Positions 31,193-47,739 of a stretch of DNA of 64,000 nucleotides are shown one piece after another (the stretch's first letter is position 1; every line of letters begins with the position of its first letter). This DNA comes from Rhynchopus euleeides (Eukaryota; Euglenozoa; Diplonemea; Diplonemida; Diplonemidae). The translations under genes and the position numbers were made by a program. The notes beneath the pieces are model-generated. The model was not told where the DNA came from, ran no database searches, and saw only the letters and a program-made list of their open reading frames with translations. The DNA is taken from NCBI GenBank assembly GCA_963210315.1, contig OY723279.1, positions 1,302,001-1,366,000 of the forward strand, in the 5' to 3' direction.

Positions 31193-33151
31193 ATGTCTTC
31201 AGCAACCCCGCTCTTCCACCACTCTGTGATGAACGGGGGGGGCCACCCGGAGGTGGTTCGGTCACACCCTCACCCACCTAACAGCGACCTCCTCCAGAGC
31301 GACCTTCAGTCCGCAATGGACACCATCCGCGAGCTGAAGGGGCTCGTCGGGGTAGCCAGGCCTGGGGGCGTGGGTCCCACCCCCCGCGCCCATCTGACGG
31401 AGGAGCCGGCCCCGCCACCCGCCACTCCGTATGACAGGGCGCAACCGCATCCCCAGGGGAGGGGGGAGGGGCGGGGCTCGCAGGGGCAGGGCTGGAGTGG
31501 CTACCCCGGGGCACACCCGGTGTCGCAGTCGGGGGTGGTGGGGGAGGGACGCTACCACCACCAACCCCACCACAGCCACCCCAAGCCACGCCCCTCGAGC
31601 TTCATGCCCCCCCACGTGCCGCACCCAGGTGGGGCGGGCGCATTCCCCAGCCACCACCACGCCGCTGCCCCACACCCCGGTGGCGCCTCCCAGGAACTGC
31701 GCCCACCCCGACGAGGCACCGCTTCTGACGGTCTGAACCTCCACGCGTTGCAGAGGGGAGGTGCCGGGGTGGCAGAGGGTCACGTCAGGGCGAGGGTCGG
31801 GCTGGGTGCTGCACCCTCCTCTGCCCTGCCGTCTTCTTCGGGGGTGGGTCTGGGGGGGAGCAGGGGCTCGGGGCAGAGCCGGAGCAGCGGGAGCGCGGCG
31901 GCGATGAACATGCTGCCGGAGCTGGACGAGATCCTCCCGGGGGGCGTGCACGCCACGGCGTCGCTGGCGGGGGTGCGGGGGGACCCCACACATGGGTTCC
32001 ACCAACCCCACCACCACCACCACCACACCGGGGTGTCTGCCGCGGGAAGGGGTGTGGAGCGGGGTGGAGGAGGGCTGCACAGCGACACAGCAGCAGTGGA
32101 GCACAGCGAGGAGACATGCCCAGACGCAGGGGGGGAGGGGCTCCCGGGGCTCTCTGACGGTACTGAGGAGGCCGGGCGGAGGCAGGCGCTGTATGAGGTG
32201 CTGCGGGGTGCGCCGCAGAAGCATGGCTACGGCGAGGGGAGGGGTGCGGGGCGGAGGCAGCAGCAGCAGCAGCAGCAGTGCCCCCCGTCCGACACTCCGC
32301 CCGCCAGCGGTGTGGCGGGTGGTGGTGGTGGTGGTGGTGGCGGGGGCTGCCTTGCGGCGGTGCAGCCGGCGCACCCACTGCACCCCGCCTACGGGCTGTG
32401 TGCTGTGGGTGACGCGTTGCAGGATAACTACTCCGACAGGGCGGCGAGCCGTGCGGTGGGACAGGCGGGGCAGCCCCTGCGTGCCGTGCCGTCCGACCCG
32501 CCGCCGGCGGCGGCGGCGGGGAGGCGGTGGGGGGCGGGCGGCGGAGTGGCGCAGGCGGTGCAGCCGGCGTCGCCCCGGATGCAGGTGTATCTGCAGCAGC
32601 TGGATCTGCGTGCGGGGGGTGGTGTGGCGGGGGCGGCGTCGCCGTCTGGCGGGAACCGCGTGGCCTCCGATGTGGGGGCGACGCTCCGGAAGGTGGAGCT
32701 GGACACGCAGCTGGACCAGCTGAAGGCGCTGAACCCGTTTGCGCCGGGGAGTCTGGAGGAGATGCGTGCGCAGAAGCCGCGGAAGAAGCAGCTGGCGCGG
32801 GAGATGAAGGCGGCGCTGGTGCGTCATCAGGAGCGTGGTGCTGCCCTGGTGAATGTGTGCAGGCTGTCGACGCGGCGAGAGCAGGTGTGTTGCGAGGTTC
32901 CGCCTGTGTGTGTGGCGTGCCTTTCCATTGCGTGTGTATGGAGACAGCATCACAGCTCGCTGGAGCTCACAGACACACTTGCGGGTCGCCTTCCACTTCT
33001 CCCCTCACACCTCACCCCGCCCCACCCCGCCCCACCCCACTCCACCCCACCCCACACACAGCTTGGCGTGAAAGGGACTCTCGACCGCATGGAGGGAACT
33101 CTGCCAAGCGGGCGTGCCGAGCTCGCCCCTTTCGCAGCGAGGCGGATGTGA
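31193..33151 (+). CDS. Low-complexity protein with basic helical C-terminus; one probable intron
   Basis: The first ATG after the pyrimidine tract (MSSATPLFHHSVMNGGG). A probable intron at 32885-33061 begins gtgtgttg, the same donor as intron 1 of the 19050 gene, ends cacacacag, and is phase 0. It is a multiple of three without a stop, so retained and spliced forms are both readable; spliced length is 593 aa. An initial helix (LLQSDLQSAMDTIRELKGLV) is followed by long Gly/Pro/His/Gln-rich sequence with a (CAG)n-encoded Gln run and a Gly run. A conserved-looking segment lies near residues 495-560 (LRKVELDTQLDQLKALNPFA, then RKKQLAREMKAALVRHQE). No signal peptide or membrane span. Function unknown. 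The basic helix could be an oligomerisation or binding segment. The low-complexity part is in the same frame on both sides of the helical blocks, supporting a real gene. Confidence 0.75.
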   Translation: MSSATPLFHHSVMNGGGHPEVVRSHPHPPNSDLLQSDLQSAMDTIRELKGLVGVARPGGVGPTPRAHLTEEPAPPPATPYDRAQPHPQGRGEGRGSQGQGWSGYPGAHPVSQSGVVGEGRYHHQPHHSHPKPRPSSFMPPHVPHPGGAGAFPSHHHAAAPHPGGASQELRPPRRGTASDGLNLHALQRGGAGVAEGHVRARVGLGAAPSSALPSSSGVGLGGSRGSGQSRSSGSAAAMNMLPELDEILPGGVHATASLAGVRGDPTHGFHQPHHHHHHTGVSAAGRGVERGGGGLHSDTAAVEHSEETCPDAGGEGLPGLSDGTEEAGRRQALYEVLRGAPQKHGYGEGRGAGRRQQQQQQQCPPSDTPPASGVAGGGGGGGGGGCLAAVQPAHPLHPAYGLCAVGDALQDNYSDRAASRAVGQAGQPLRAVPSDPPPAAAAGRRWGAGGGVAQAVQPASPRMQVYLQQLDLRAGGGVAGAASPSGGNRVASDVGATLRKVELDTQLDQLKALNPFAPGSLEEMRAQKPRKKQLAREMKAALVRHQERGAALVNVCRLSTRREQVCCEVPPVCVACLSIACVWRQHHSSLELTDTLAGRLPLLPSHLTPPHPAPPHSTPPHTQLGVKGTLDRMEGTLPSGRAELAPFAARRM

Positions 33152-34061
33152 AGCGAGTTTAGTTTAGCCACAACACCTGCAGTGCAGCAGCCTCCTCTCA
33201 GCCTGCATTGGGGGCTTCGCTCAGGATTGCAGGAAACATGCATCGTATCAGGAGTCGGTTCCCGGGAATTCGTGGATTCGAATCTCGGCGCTGAATCCTC
33301 CTGATTTATTTCTTCCTGGTTGTTCCTGGTGATTTCCTGACTCGGCATCGGCATTCCGAGTATTGTGAAACCGACCAAAAAGGATTGCCGGGTTTCTTTT
33401 GTTTTGTTTGTGCAATCTTCTGGTCACCTGCACGTTGGGGCGTGGAGTGTAGGTGAACAAAACATTGCTCCCACTGCAACCTTTTTCGATCTGAACGCTT
33501 TCCGTGAGCACGGTGCGTTTGTCACAAAAATGGATCACGCGTGTGCGTTTGTGTGTGGAGACAAGGCGGCTCAACAGGAGGGGATGTTGCCAGACTTGCT
33601 TTGTGCGTGCTGTTGTACGGTAGAGTTTTAGAGCCCTAGAGAGCACAGTAGACTGTGTGCCAGTATGGAGAAGGCAGCGGGACAAGTTTCAAGTGGGTCG
33701 ATCGGATGTGTGAAGGAGGTGTGTGCATGGCAGTGGGTACCGCCTCAAGAGGGAGGGAACGATACACCTGTGTGTCAAGTCATTGCAGCTGTGAGGACCT
33801 ATCCCGGCAAGGTAAGTATTCAAGTAACAACAGGCACGCGCTGACGGGAGTGGCACGTGCCAAGTTGCGAGGTTTTGCAGTGCTCTGCGTTTCCACAAAA
33901 GAATGTGAGGCAGGCATCCATATGAACACGCCCAGCTTCTCCATCGACATCACTTGCCAACCTCCTCCACCCACCACCACACTCCACCAGATTGGGGGCA
34001 ACACAACCTGGTGTCCGGAGCGCTCCCGAGAAGAAGACACACACGTCGACACACCGCAGCC
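33152..34061. other. Intergenic region before the WD40 mosaic genes
   Basis: Contains a truncated copy of the family-7 TIR element (33375-33528) and a stretch (33655-33790) related to sequence at 38035-38140 and 53640-53760 (gaaggcagcgggacaagttt). The start codon of the first mosaic gene follows cacaccgcag (AG at 34058-34059). No gene seen. Confidence 0.6.
33375..33528 (+). repeat. Truncated copy of TIR element family 7
   Basis: Matches 29768-29921 almost base for base from aaaaaggattgccgggtttc to gtgcgtttgtcacaaa, but lacks the right inverted repeat. Confidence 0.7.
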
Positions 34062-36875
34062 ATGGCAGCCGTAGCAGCGCTGCTGTCGCTGTGCTTCGGT
34101 GCACTCCCACCATGCCCGAGTGGGGCAGGGCCGCAGTGTGTCGCAGAGCTTGCAAGGGGTCTCGGTCAGCCGCGGCGTGTTGCAGTTTCACCTGACGACA
34201 CGTTGGCTGCAGTTGCAGCGGAGTCGACCGGTTTGTATGTGTACAATGTGGCAACAGGTGCTGCTGTCACAGTGCCCTCCTACCCTGTTGCATACCAACC
34301 TGCATTCTCCCCTGATGGCGACAAACTGGCGGTGGCATTGCGGGATGGTGGGTTGGCTGTCGTCAGCTTGAGCAGCGGGACGGAACTGTGGTCCGACAAC
34401 ACGAAGGTGCCTTGTCGTTCTGTTGCATACTCACCAGACGGGACGCGTGTTGCCTCTGGGCACGATGACGGCACCGTCTACATCTGGGACGCAACGACAG
34501 GTGCCTTGCTGCAGACCCTCACTGAGGGTCATACCGATGGGATTTTCGCGTTGACGTACACCCTTGACGGGGGACGACTGATCGGTGGGTCGTGGGACAA
34601 CATCGTGGTTGTGTGGGATGCAACGACTTGGACTGTTCTCAAGAGGCTTACAGACCACACAAGCAGCATTCACACCACCCAGGTGTCACCAGATGGGCTG
34701 TACTTCGCGAGTCTGGGTTACTATGTGAGCGACAGCGTCAACATCTACAAGCTGAGTGACTACTCCCTGCACAAGAAGATTCCGAACGTGATGAAAACTT
34801 ACGACCTTTCTTTCAACCACGACTGGAGCAAGCTGGTGGTGGTCGGAGATGGTAGCATGCAGGTTTACATGGTGGAGAGCGGGAGCCTGGCACAGTCCTA
34901 CACCATGCCGTCCCGTTATACGTTCGGAGTGTCGTACTTCCACAAAAGTGACACCATCATCACTGCTGAGTGGGTGAGCAGCAATGCCGGCATCCAGCTG
35001 TGGGAAGACCTCGCACCACGTGTCCCTTCACCAGGGACACCGTGCCCGAGTGCTGCAGGGCCGCAGTGTGTCGCAGAGCTTGCAAGGGGTCTCGGAAATC
35101 CGCGGCGTGTCGCAGTTTCACCTGACGACACGTTGGCTGCAGTTGCAGCGGAGTCGACCGGTTTGTATGTGTACAATGTGTCAACAGGTGCTGCTGTCAC
35201 AGTGCCCTCCTACCCTGTTGCATACCAACCTGCATTCTCCCCTGATGGCGACAAAGTGGCGGTGGCATTGCGCGACGGTGGGGTGGCTGTCGTCAGCTTG
35301 AGCAGCGGGACGGAACTGTGGTCCGACAACACGAAGGTGCCTTGTCGTTCTGTTGCATACTCACCAGACGGGACGCGTGTTGCCTCTGGGCACGATGACG
35401 GCACCGTCTACATCTGGGACGCAACGACAGGTGCCTTGCTGCAGACCCTCACTGAGGGTCATACCGATGGGATTTTCGCGTTGACGTACACCCTTGACGG
35501 GGGACGACTGATCGGTGGGTCGTGGGACAACATCGTGGTTGTGTGGGATGCAACGACTTGGACTGTTCTCAAGAGGCTTACAGACCACACAAGCAGCATT
35601 CACACCACCCAGGTGTCACCAGATGGGCTGTACTTCGCGAGTCTGGGTTACTATGTGAGCGACAGCGTCAACATCTACAAGCTGAGTGACTACTCCCTGC
35701 ACAAGAAGATTCCGAACGTGATGAAAACTTACGACCTTTCTTTCAACCACGACTGGAGCAAGCTGGTGGTGGTCGGAGATGGTAGCATGCAGGTTTACAT
35801 GGTGGAGAGCGGGAGCCTGGCACAGTCCTACACCATGCCGTCCCGTTATACGTTCGGAGTGTCGTACTTCCACAAAAGTGACACCATCATCACTGCTGAG
35901 TGGGTGAGCAGCAATGCCGGCATCCAGCTGTGGGAAGACCCCGCAACACCTTCCCCTTCACCAAGGACACTATGCCCGAGTGCTGCAGGGCCGCACTGCA
36001 TCGGGGAGCTTGCAAGGGGTCCCGGACTTCCGCGGCGTGTTGCAGTTTCACCTGACGACACGTTGGCTGCAGTTGCAGCGGTGTCGACTGGATTACATGC
36101 GTACAATGTGTCAACAGGTGCTGCTGTCACAGTGCCCTCCTACCCTTCTGCAAACGAAGCTGCATTCTCCCCTGATGGCGACAAAGTGGCGGTGGCATTG
36201 GTGTATGGTGGGGTGGCTGTCGTCAGCTTGAGCAGCGGGAAGGAACTGTGGTCCGACACCACGAAGGGGCCTTGCTATTGTGTTGCATACTCACCAGACG
36301 GGACGCGTGTTGCCTCTGGGCACAGTGGTGGTAATATCTACATCTGGAATGCCGCGACAGGTGCTTTGTTGCGGTCCTTCACTGGGGGTCACACCAATTG
36401 GGTTTACGGGTTGACGTACACCCTTGACGGGAGGAAACTCATCAGTGGGTCGTGGGACAACAAGGTCGTTGTGTGGGAGGCACCAACTGGGATTCCGCTC
36501 ACGGATCACACAAGCAGTGTTCGGGCTACCCAGGTGTCACCGGATGGGTTGTACTTCGCGAGTCTGGGTTCCAATTCTGACGACACCGTGAACATCTACA
36601 AGCTGAGTGACTACTCCCTGCACAAGAAGATTTCGATCGCGATGTTTGCTTACGACCTTTCCTTCAACCACGATTCGACCAAGCTGTTGGTGGTTGGAGA
36701 TGGGAGCATGAAGGTGTACAGGGTTGACAGCGGGAGCCTGGCAGAGTCCCACACCATGCCGACCTCAATGACGTCCGCAGTGTCGTACTTCCACAACAGC
36801 GACACCATCATCACTGCTGAGTGGGTGAGCAGCAATGCCGGCATACAGCTATGGGAAGACCTTGGAAGTCGGTAG
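34062..36875 (+). CDS. Secreted triple beta-propeller (P-P-P) WD40-like mosaic protein, 937 aa
   Basis: Starts MAAVAALLSLCFGALPPC, a signal peptide followed at once by the first P module. P modules occupy 34113-35010, 35043-35940 and 35973-36865, a 930-bp period for the first two. Each P starts with a Cys pair (CPSGAGPQC), then ELARG, and runs through WD40-like blades ([32 protein letters not shown]) to a fixed end, [17 protein letters not shown]. The module has about seven blades, fitting one closed propeller. Modules 1 and 2 are identical over about 659 bp, while module 3 is diverged. No stalk, no C module, no membrane anchor. WD40 propellers are usually intracellular, so a secreted set is unusual. 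A role in surface recognition or adhesion is inferred only from secretion and modularity. Confidence 0.88.
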   Translation: MAAVAALLSLCFGALPPCPSGAGPQCVAELARGLGQPRRVAVSPDDTLAAVAAESTGLYVYNVATGAAVTVPSYPVAYQPAFSPDGDKLAVALRDGGLAVVSLSSGTELWSDNTKVPCRSVAYSPDGTRVASGHDDGTVYIWDATTGALLQTLTEGHTDGIFALTYTLDGGRLIGGSWDNIVVVWDATTWTVLKRLTDHTSSIHTTQVSPDGLYFASLGYYVSDSVNIYKLSDYSLHKKIPNVMKTYDLSFNHDWSKLVVVGDGSMQVYMVESGSLAQSYTMPSRYTFGVSYFHKSDTIITAEWVSSNAGIQLWEDLAPRVPSPGTPCPSAAGPQCVAELARGLGNPRRVAVSPDDTLAAVAAESTGLYVYNVSTGAAVTVPSYPVAYQPAFSPDGDKVAVALRDGGVAVVSLSSGTELWSDNTKVPCRSVAYSPDGTRVASGHDDGTVYIWDATTGALLQTLTEGHTDGIFALTYTLDGGRLIGGSWDNIVVVWDATTWTVLKRLTDHTSSIHTTQVSPDGLYFASLGYYVSDSVNIYKLSDYSLHKKIPNVMKTYDLSFNHDWSKLVVVGDGSMQVYMVESGSLAQSYTMPSRYTFGVSYFHKSDTIITAEWVSSNAGIQLWEDPATPSPSPRTLCPSAAGPHCIGELARGPGLPRRVAVSPDDTLAAVAAVSTGLHAYNVSTGAAVTVPSYPSANEAAFSPDGDKVAVALVYGGVAVVSLSSGKELWSDTTKGPCYCVAYSPDGTRVASGHSGGNIYIWNAATGALLRSFTGGHTNWVYGLTYTLDGRKLISGSWDNKVVVWEAPTGIPLTDHTSSVRATQVSPDGLYFASLGSNSDDTVNIYKLSDYSLHKKISIAMFAYDLSFNHDSTKLLVVGDGSMKVYRVDSGSLAESHTMPTSMTSAVSYFHNSDTIITAEWVSSNAGIQLWEDLGSR
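35043..35940 (+). repeat. Second P propeller module, near-perfect duplicate of 34113-35010
   Basis: From about 35282 to 35940 no difference from 34352-35010 is visible, while the first 240 bp of the two modules differ at several bases. The sharp change in identity suggests gene conversion or a recent unequal exchange. Confidence 0.85.
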
Positions 36876-43348
<6,473 letters not shown>

Positions 43349-43526
43349 TCTCTGAAGCCAGCTGCCATTCTTGTGCAGCGGTGGCAGCATCGTGTTTCGC
43401 TGGGTGCGGCCTCGACTCGAGTGGGTGTGGGTGGCTCAGCTCCTGTCACCAATCCCTGAACCAGACACCCATTTCATGGTGGACCTGGCACCTACACCCG
43501 CAACAGCCATGCCAGCGTGGCCAACT

Positions 43527-43620
43527 GGGGAAACTTTCTGTGCCTTTAGCTGGATCGTGCGTCCCCACTCACACTACTTCATCAGACCGGGGAGTGGTGT
43601 ACACAAAGAGTGGGGCCTGC
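43527..43620 (+). repeat. Dispersed repeat (three copies)
   Basis: aactttctgtgcctttagct then ggatcgtgcgtccccactca and catcagaccggggagtggtg. Further copies are at 53087-53153 and 59487-59590. Confidence 0.75.
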
Positions 43621-43732
43621 GTTCCGACATAACTACTTTCGGCAGTAATTTGTTTGTTGTCACATATTTGCTGTCACTTGACGATCCAGCGGGGGCACAG
43701 GTAGTTTTCTGTAGCCTCATGCAATGAAGGAG

Positions 43733-43875
43733 GAAGTGGAACACGGATAAAGCAGGTCCGTATTTGCAGAGCCACATCTCACCTCATTACATATCGAGGT
43801 GTGTGCGTTTCACCACAACCTCTCCCCTCCCCATTCCCCCGTGTTGAGTGACATGTGTCGATAGTGTTCCATTTC
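43733..43875. mobile_element. Short TIR element, family 1 (copy 3)
   Basis: Bounded by gaagtggaacac and gtgttccatttc (one mismatch). The interior matches 1530-1698 with a deletion of about 26 bp after aaagcaggtc. The conserved left flank gcctcatgcaatgaaggagg is also present. Confidence 0.7.
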
Positions 43876-44130
43876 TTTTTTTAAGCACATGCATGATCAG
43901 GGTATAAGATAGACTTTATTTCTGGCGCCGTTTTCCGGTTTTTCTGGTTTTGAAAATTTTTCGCGCGCGCCTTCGGCGCGCGACCCGCGCAAACCCTCCC
44001 AGAGTCTGAGAGGGCCCGGTGCCTGCGCGCGTCCTGTCGTACTGAGGCTGCTTGGTGGCAGGCGCAGCAGCTGCTTCGAAAGTTTGGACTCTCGGCCAAA
44101 AAACCGGTCTGGTGCAATTTTTTTACGCAG

Positions 44131-44182
44131 GGGGGGTCTGGGGGGCGGAGCCCCCCAGCCGCCGGAGGCCACGGTAGTGAAC
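44131..44182 (-). repeat. GC-palindromic dispersed repeat, copy 3 (inverted)
   Basis: Reverse complement of 23713-23764 and 23887-23938, ending gccacggtagtgaac. Confidence 0.75.
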
Positions 44183-44600
44183 ATCTGTTCCCTACAGTCT
44201 GGATTCGCTTGTAAGTAGGAAGGCTTCGCTGTATCGCAGCCCGGCCAGCAGGAGATCACTGGTCCTTGAGGGTTCAACCTTCAGGGTGGAGGAGGACGGT
44301 GGAGCGACCACTCGTGACAGGTGTGCGTTGTGGGTGGAGTGGGTGCACGACAGAATGGCCAAAGGGTCCACGAGATCTCTGCACACATTCCGTTATCGAG
44401 GAGATGGGCACCTAGCTGTGACGACAGGCAACAAACAAATCTCATCTGTTAGTTGCCCCCAATAGGCTTGGCGACCTTCAAGACTGCTTGAAAGTCGTTC
44501 GTGTTCTCGTCTCAGCCCTCCGGACAAGCAGATCTGTCTCGAGTTGGTGGGCTGTCGCCATGTATTCGATGGCACCGAGTGACGCTGCACAGAGGCAGAC

Positions 44601-44776
44601 GACACGGTGAACTCCAGCGGAGGTTACCCTACCTCCGCTGGAGTACACCGTGTGTCTCCCATGAGTCTCAACTAGCGGGAGTCTTAGCGTAAATTAGCTG
44701 GAAAATAGACTCCCGTCTCCAGTACAGACTGCAGTCATAGACTCCCTCTTAGACATGGTGGCTGGAGTCCACCATG
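44601..44776. repeat. Cluster of three strong hairpins
   Basis: Hairpin 1 (44603-44652): cacggtgaactccagcggag pairs with the right arm ending ctggagtacaccgtg, about 20 pairs with one mismatch. Hairpin 2 (44676-44715): cgggagtct/agactcccg. Hairpin 3 (44752-44778): acatggtgg/ccaccatgt with a ctggagt loop. No reading frame covers them. This may be a structured RNA or nested fold-back elements. Confidence 0.6.
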
Positions 44777-45074
44777 TGTGCACCTTCAAAACAGAAGAGA
44801 CCTGCATGACGAGGGCATCACCACCCACCGGGCCACCCGCTAGGTCCATTTTTTCTTCTCCGCTTCTCTGCCTTCTTTGGACTATTTGAGCTCTGTGCGG
44901 ATCACGATGGGGTCACTTTCTATTTTTTTATGGCGTTTTTTCTGACTGTTTTACTGTCCCAAAGTCACAAAAAAAACCGCCAAAAATGAGACCGACCTTT
45001 TTTTTTTTCCAGAAAACCGGGAACCGGGAAACCCTGGTTTTGAAAACCGGAAAACCAGACCTATCTTATCCCCT

Positions 45075-45239
45075 GTGCATGATGCGTAAAAGTGTAGGAG
45101 TGCTTCCGACGACCTGCTTCTTTTCAGTGTGTCTTGCTATTTCGTGTTCACATGTGCTCCACACCCACATCAAAGCAGCAGGCTAGGGTGGTGGAAGCGT
45201 CAACGCATCATTAAGGAAGAAGGAAGCACGGTCGCTACG
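45075..45239 (+). repeat. 165-bp dispersed repeat containing a SINE-like core (second copy)
   Basis: Apparently identical to 30031-30195. Confidence 0.75.
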
Positions 45240-45422
45240 CTTTTGGTGCTCAACCACACCGAACGTCTGCACAAACCGTGAGATCTTTCACCACACCGGC
45301 CACGAACCCGAGGTTTCAAAACAATGCATGGGCCACTTTTCTTTCGACCTGAAGAAAAAAACACAAGCGGCGCCCTTTTTTCCCCGAAAATCCGGCGGCT
45401 GCTTTTTCTTCATACCTGGGAC

Positions 45423-45478
45423 CCCCCGTGTTTAAGTCCCCCTGGGGGTCTGGCAGGGGGGGGACCTAAACACGGGGG
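45423..45478. mobile_element. Fold-back element family 4, copy 1
   Basis: 56 bp with arms cccccgtgtttaagtccccc and a matching right arm ggggggacctaaacacgggg (one unmatched base). The insertion is absent from the paralogous block at 57300. Confidence 0.65.
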
Positions 45479-45634
45479 TGGGCTGGTCTGGAGGGTCATC
45501 AGGTGGCCGCTAGGCCACCTGGTGCCCTCCAGGTGCTGTCAGAGTCGAGAAGTGGGGTGCCAAAAGTCCATCCGGACTGGAATCACCTCCCTACGACGGA
45601 AGCGGAAGAGGTCTTCTTAGTCTCCACCGTGCCA

Positions 45635-45699
45635 CCCCCGTGTTTGAGCCCCCCCTGTGTCCGAAAATCGCCTCCAGGGGGGGGACTTAGACACGGGGG
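45635..45699. mobile_element. Fold-back element family 4, copy 2
   Basis: 65 bp with arms cccccgtgtttgagcccccc and a right arm ending gacttagacacggggg. A one-arm remnant (cccccttgtttaagcccccc) is at 59219-59238. The left flank gccac is shared by this copy and the remnant. Confidence 0.65.
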
Positions 45700-47248
45700 G
45701 GTCCCAGGTACTATCCAAAACAGCGCAGCATTGTGTATAGGAGGAAATACGATACTAGTAAGGACTGGCGTCAGCACGTCTGTTATGTTTCCCTTTCTTC
45801 GTGCTCCACCACACCTTCTGTACTTCAGACAGGGTATGTCACGTGTGATTTGTCCGAAAAACCCTTCCGAAAAAGCCCCCCACAAAAAGCGGCGTCTCCC
45901 CATCCACCCCTGTGCCATGGTAGACGTGTGATTTGTTTCCGCCGTTGTCGAGTGCATGCTGCTGTTGGTGCCCTAACCCCACCGCACCGCATACCAATGT
46001 GCGCAATTCGCCGAAGCTAACGGCGTTGCTTCTTTTTCCCCCGTCAGGGTTCCTGTCGCAGTGCCAAACAGATAGCAGGGGTGCCGCTTTTGGGCAACAA
46101 AGACAGCCTCCACGTCAAAGACTGTGGGTGCTGCTTTTGCTCTGCCCCCACCCTCGAAAATGCACTGTGCTCACTGAAAGTGTTCAGATCGAGGAAGGTT
46201 GCAGTGGGGAGGATTGTTTTAGTTCATCTCCACCCCACCGCCCAATGTGCAGGTGGCCAGAAGGCCGCATAAACAAGCAACAATTGGCGGGTTGCAACGC
46301 TGCCATAAACCAAGGCCCGGCAAACGACGACCCATAACCCGGCAATCCTTTTTTACCCAAAACTGGTCCGGAGTGAAGACCCCCTCTGTTTTTATTTAGA
46401 CGCGCCAACAGTCGTTCAACTCGCCCAAACAAACAGGTCCCCATCATTGTCGCCCATGGTTCAAATCCTTGCGGGACATCACCACGCAGCAGGCGCGTGG
46501 AGTGTTGTCGTGCTCAGCGAATACCGGGCAGATCTTCGTTTCTCTTTCGGATTTGCACCACACAGTTTTTTTTTGCATACACGTTAAGTGTTCTAAGAAA
46601 CCAGACATAACCAGAAGACCAACATCATGTTCGTGCTAGCACTTTTCCCTTTTGTCATCACACCCGTGCGCCAAAACAGGTTAGGCCTTATATTTGGCTG
46701 CGTTCAACGAAAAAAGACACTTCTTTCCGGAGTTTAGCTAGCACGATTCAGTTGGGCGATTCATTTGTCTGGTTTTGATTCGCATTCCCCACACGGCTTC
46801 CTCAGATCCGCTGATCGGTGCATGTGGTCTGCCCTGCCGCAGCCTTGGGCGGAACCTCCCTCCAGGTTGTGTGGGCAGCTCAGCCCAGTATCCACCCTTC
46901 TGCGTGAAGGACGAAGGCGTGTGTTCCTCCTCCCCAAACTCATAGCTTCAGGACCTGCAGTCCTGGTCTTCCCCACCCCGACTCCAACCCCCTGTGCTGC
47001 CTGATCTCAAGCAGCCCCTCTCTTATGTGTCCCCCTCTGTGTTCCCCAATGCGCCCAAGATCTCCCCGGTTAGAGCGGCAACAACTCGCTGGTGGGGCCA
47101 GCTGAGACAAAAGCACGATCACCAAGGTGAAAACCCCCGAAAAAATGGGGCATGAATGGTGTTTTGGGTGGGTTCCAGACTATTCTGACCTTGGACAGCC
47201 CAGAACGTCATTTTTCATATTTTTGTGTGACCTCATGCAATGAAGGAG

Positions 47249-47429
47249 GAAGTGGGCCCCAAGGTAGGCAGGTCCGAGTATTGTCAACGAGGCGCTAGGA
47301 AATGCCGCAATTGCAGAGCCGCATCTCACCTCATCACAGGTCGAGGTGTGTGTGTTTCACCACAGCAACTTCTCCCCTCCCCATTCCCATCCCCGTTTTC
47401 AGCTACATGTGTCCGCTGTGTTCCATTTC
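47249..47429. mobile_element. Short TIR element, family 1 (copy 4, diverged left end)
   Basis: The right inverted repeat gtgttccatttc is intact; the left one is altered to gaagtgggcccc. The interior shares gcagagccgcatctcacctc and the left flank cctcatgcaatgaaggagg. Confidence 0.6.
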
Positions 47430-47739
47430 CTTGGTTCCCTCAGGAAAGGTGTGGAGGTGCCCAGAATGGTGTCTCCTGTTTCACCAGCCCTCGGCCCGAC
47501 GACCATGATGACATGGCTTCCCCCTCCACCCCACCCTCCCTTTATCCTGGCTGGATCATCGGGCACTCAGCCCGATGGCGATCAGCTCATACCCTCACCC
47601 GTTTAGAGGGGCACCCCCGCATCATCCCCTCTCCCACCATCTCTCGTTCAGGGGCTGTTCCGTGGTCTTTTCAACATGCCTTCTGCGCTCTTTTCAACAT
47701 GCAGTCGTCTCGACATCCGCAGGTGCAGTCCCCAGCTTT

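Larger units (their letters stand above)
45240..46023. repeat. Block shared with 57000-57520
   Basis: Shared segments in the same order include gcggcgcccttttttccccg (near 45370 and 57267), ggtatgtcacgtgtgatttg (45832, 57351), ggtagacgtgtgatttgttt (45918, 57410) and gcgcaattcgccgaagctaa (46001, 57497). The copy here is longer because of two inserted fold-backs. This is part of the larger segmental duplication. Confidence 0.7.

Noticed and set aside
31262-32953. 563-codon minus-strand frame opposite the low-complexity gene
   Set aside because: Arg/Pro/His-rich composition typical of reading GC-rich DNA backwards; the plus frame has a start after an acceptor-like tract and a coherent helical C-terminus.
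46451-46506. tRNA-like T-arm text (catggttcaaatccttg)
   Set aside because: No matching acceptor, D-arm or anticodon stem upstream; it is part of a repeat also found at 58849-58904.
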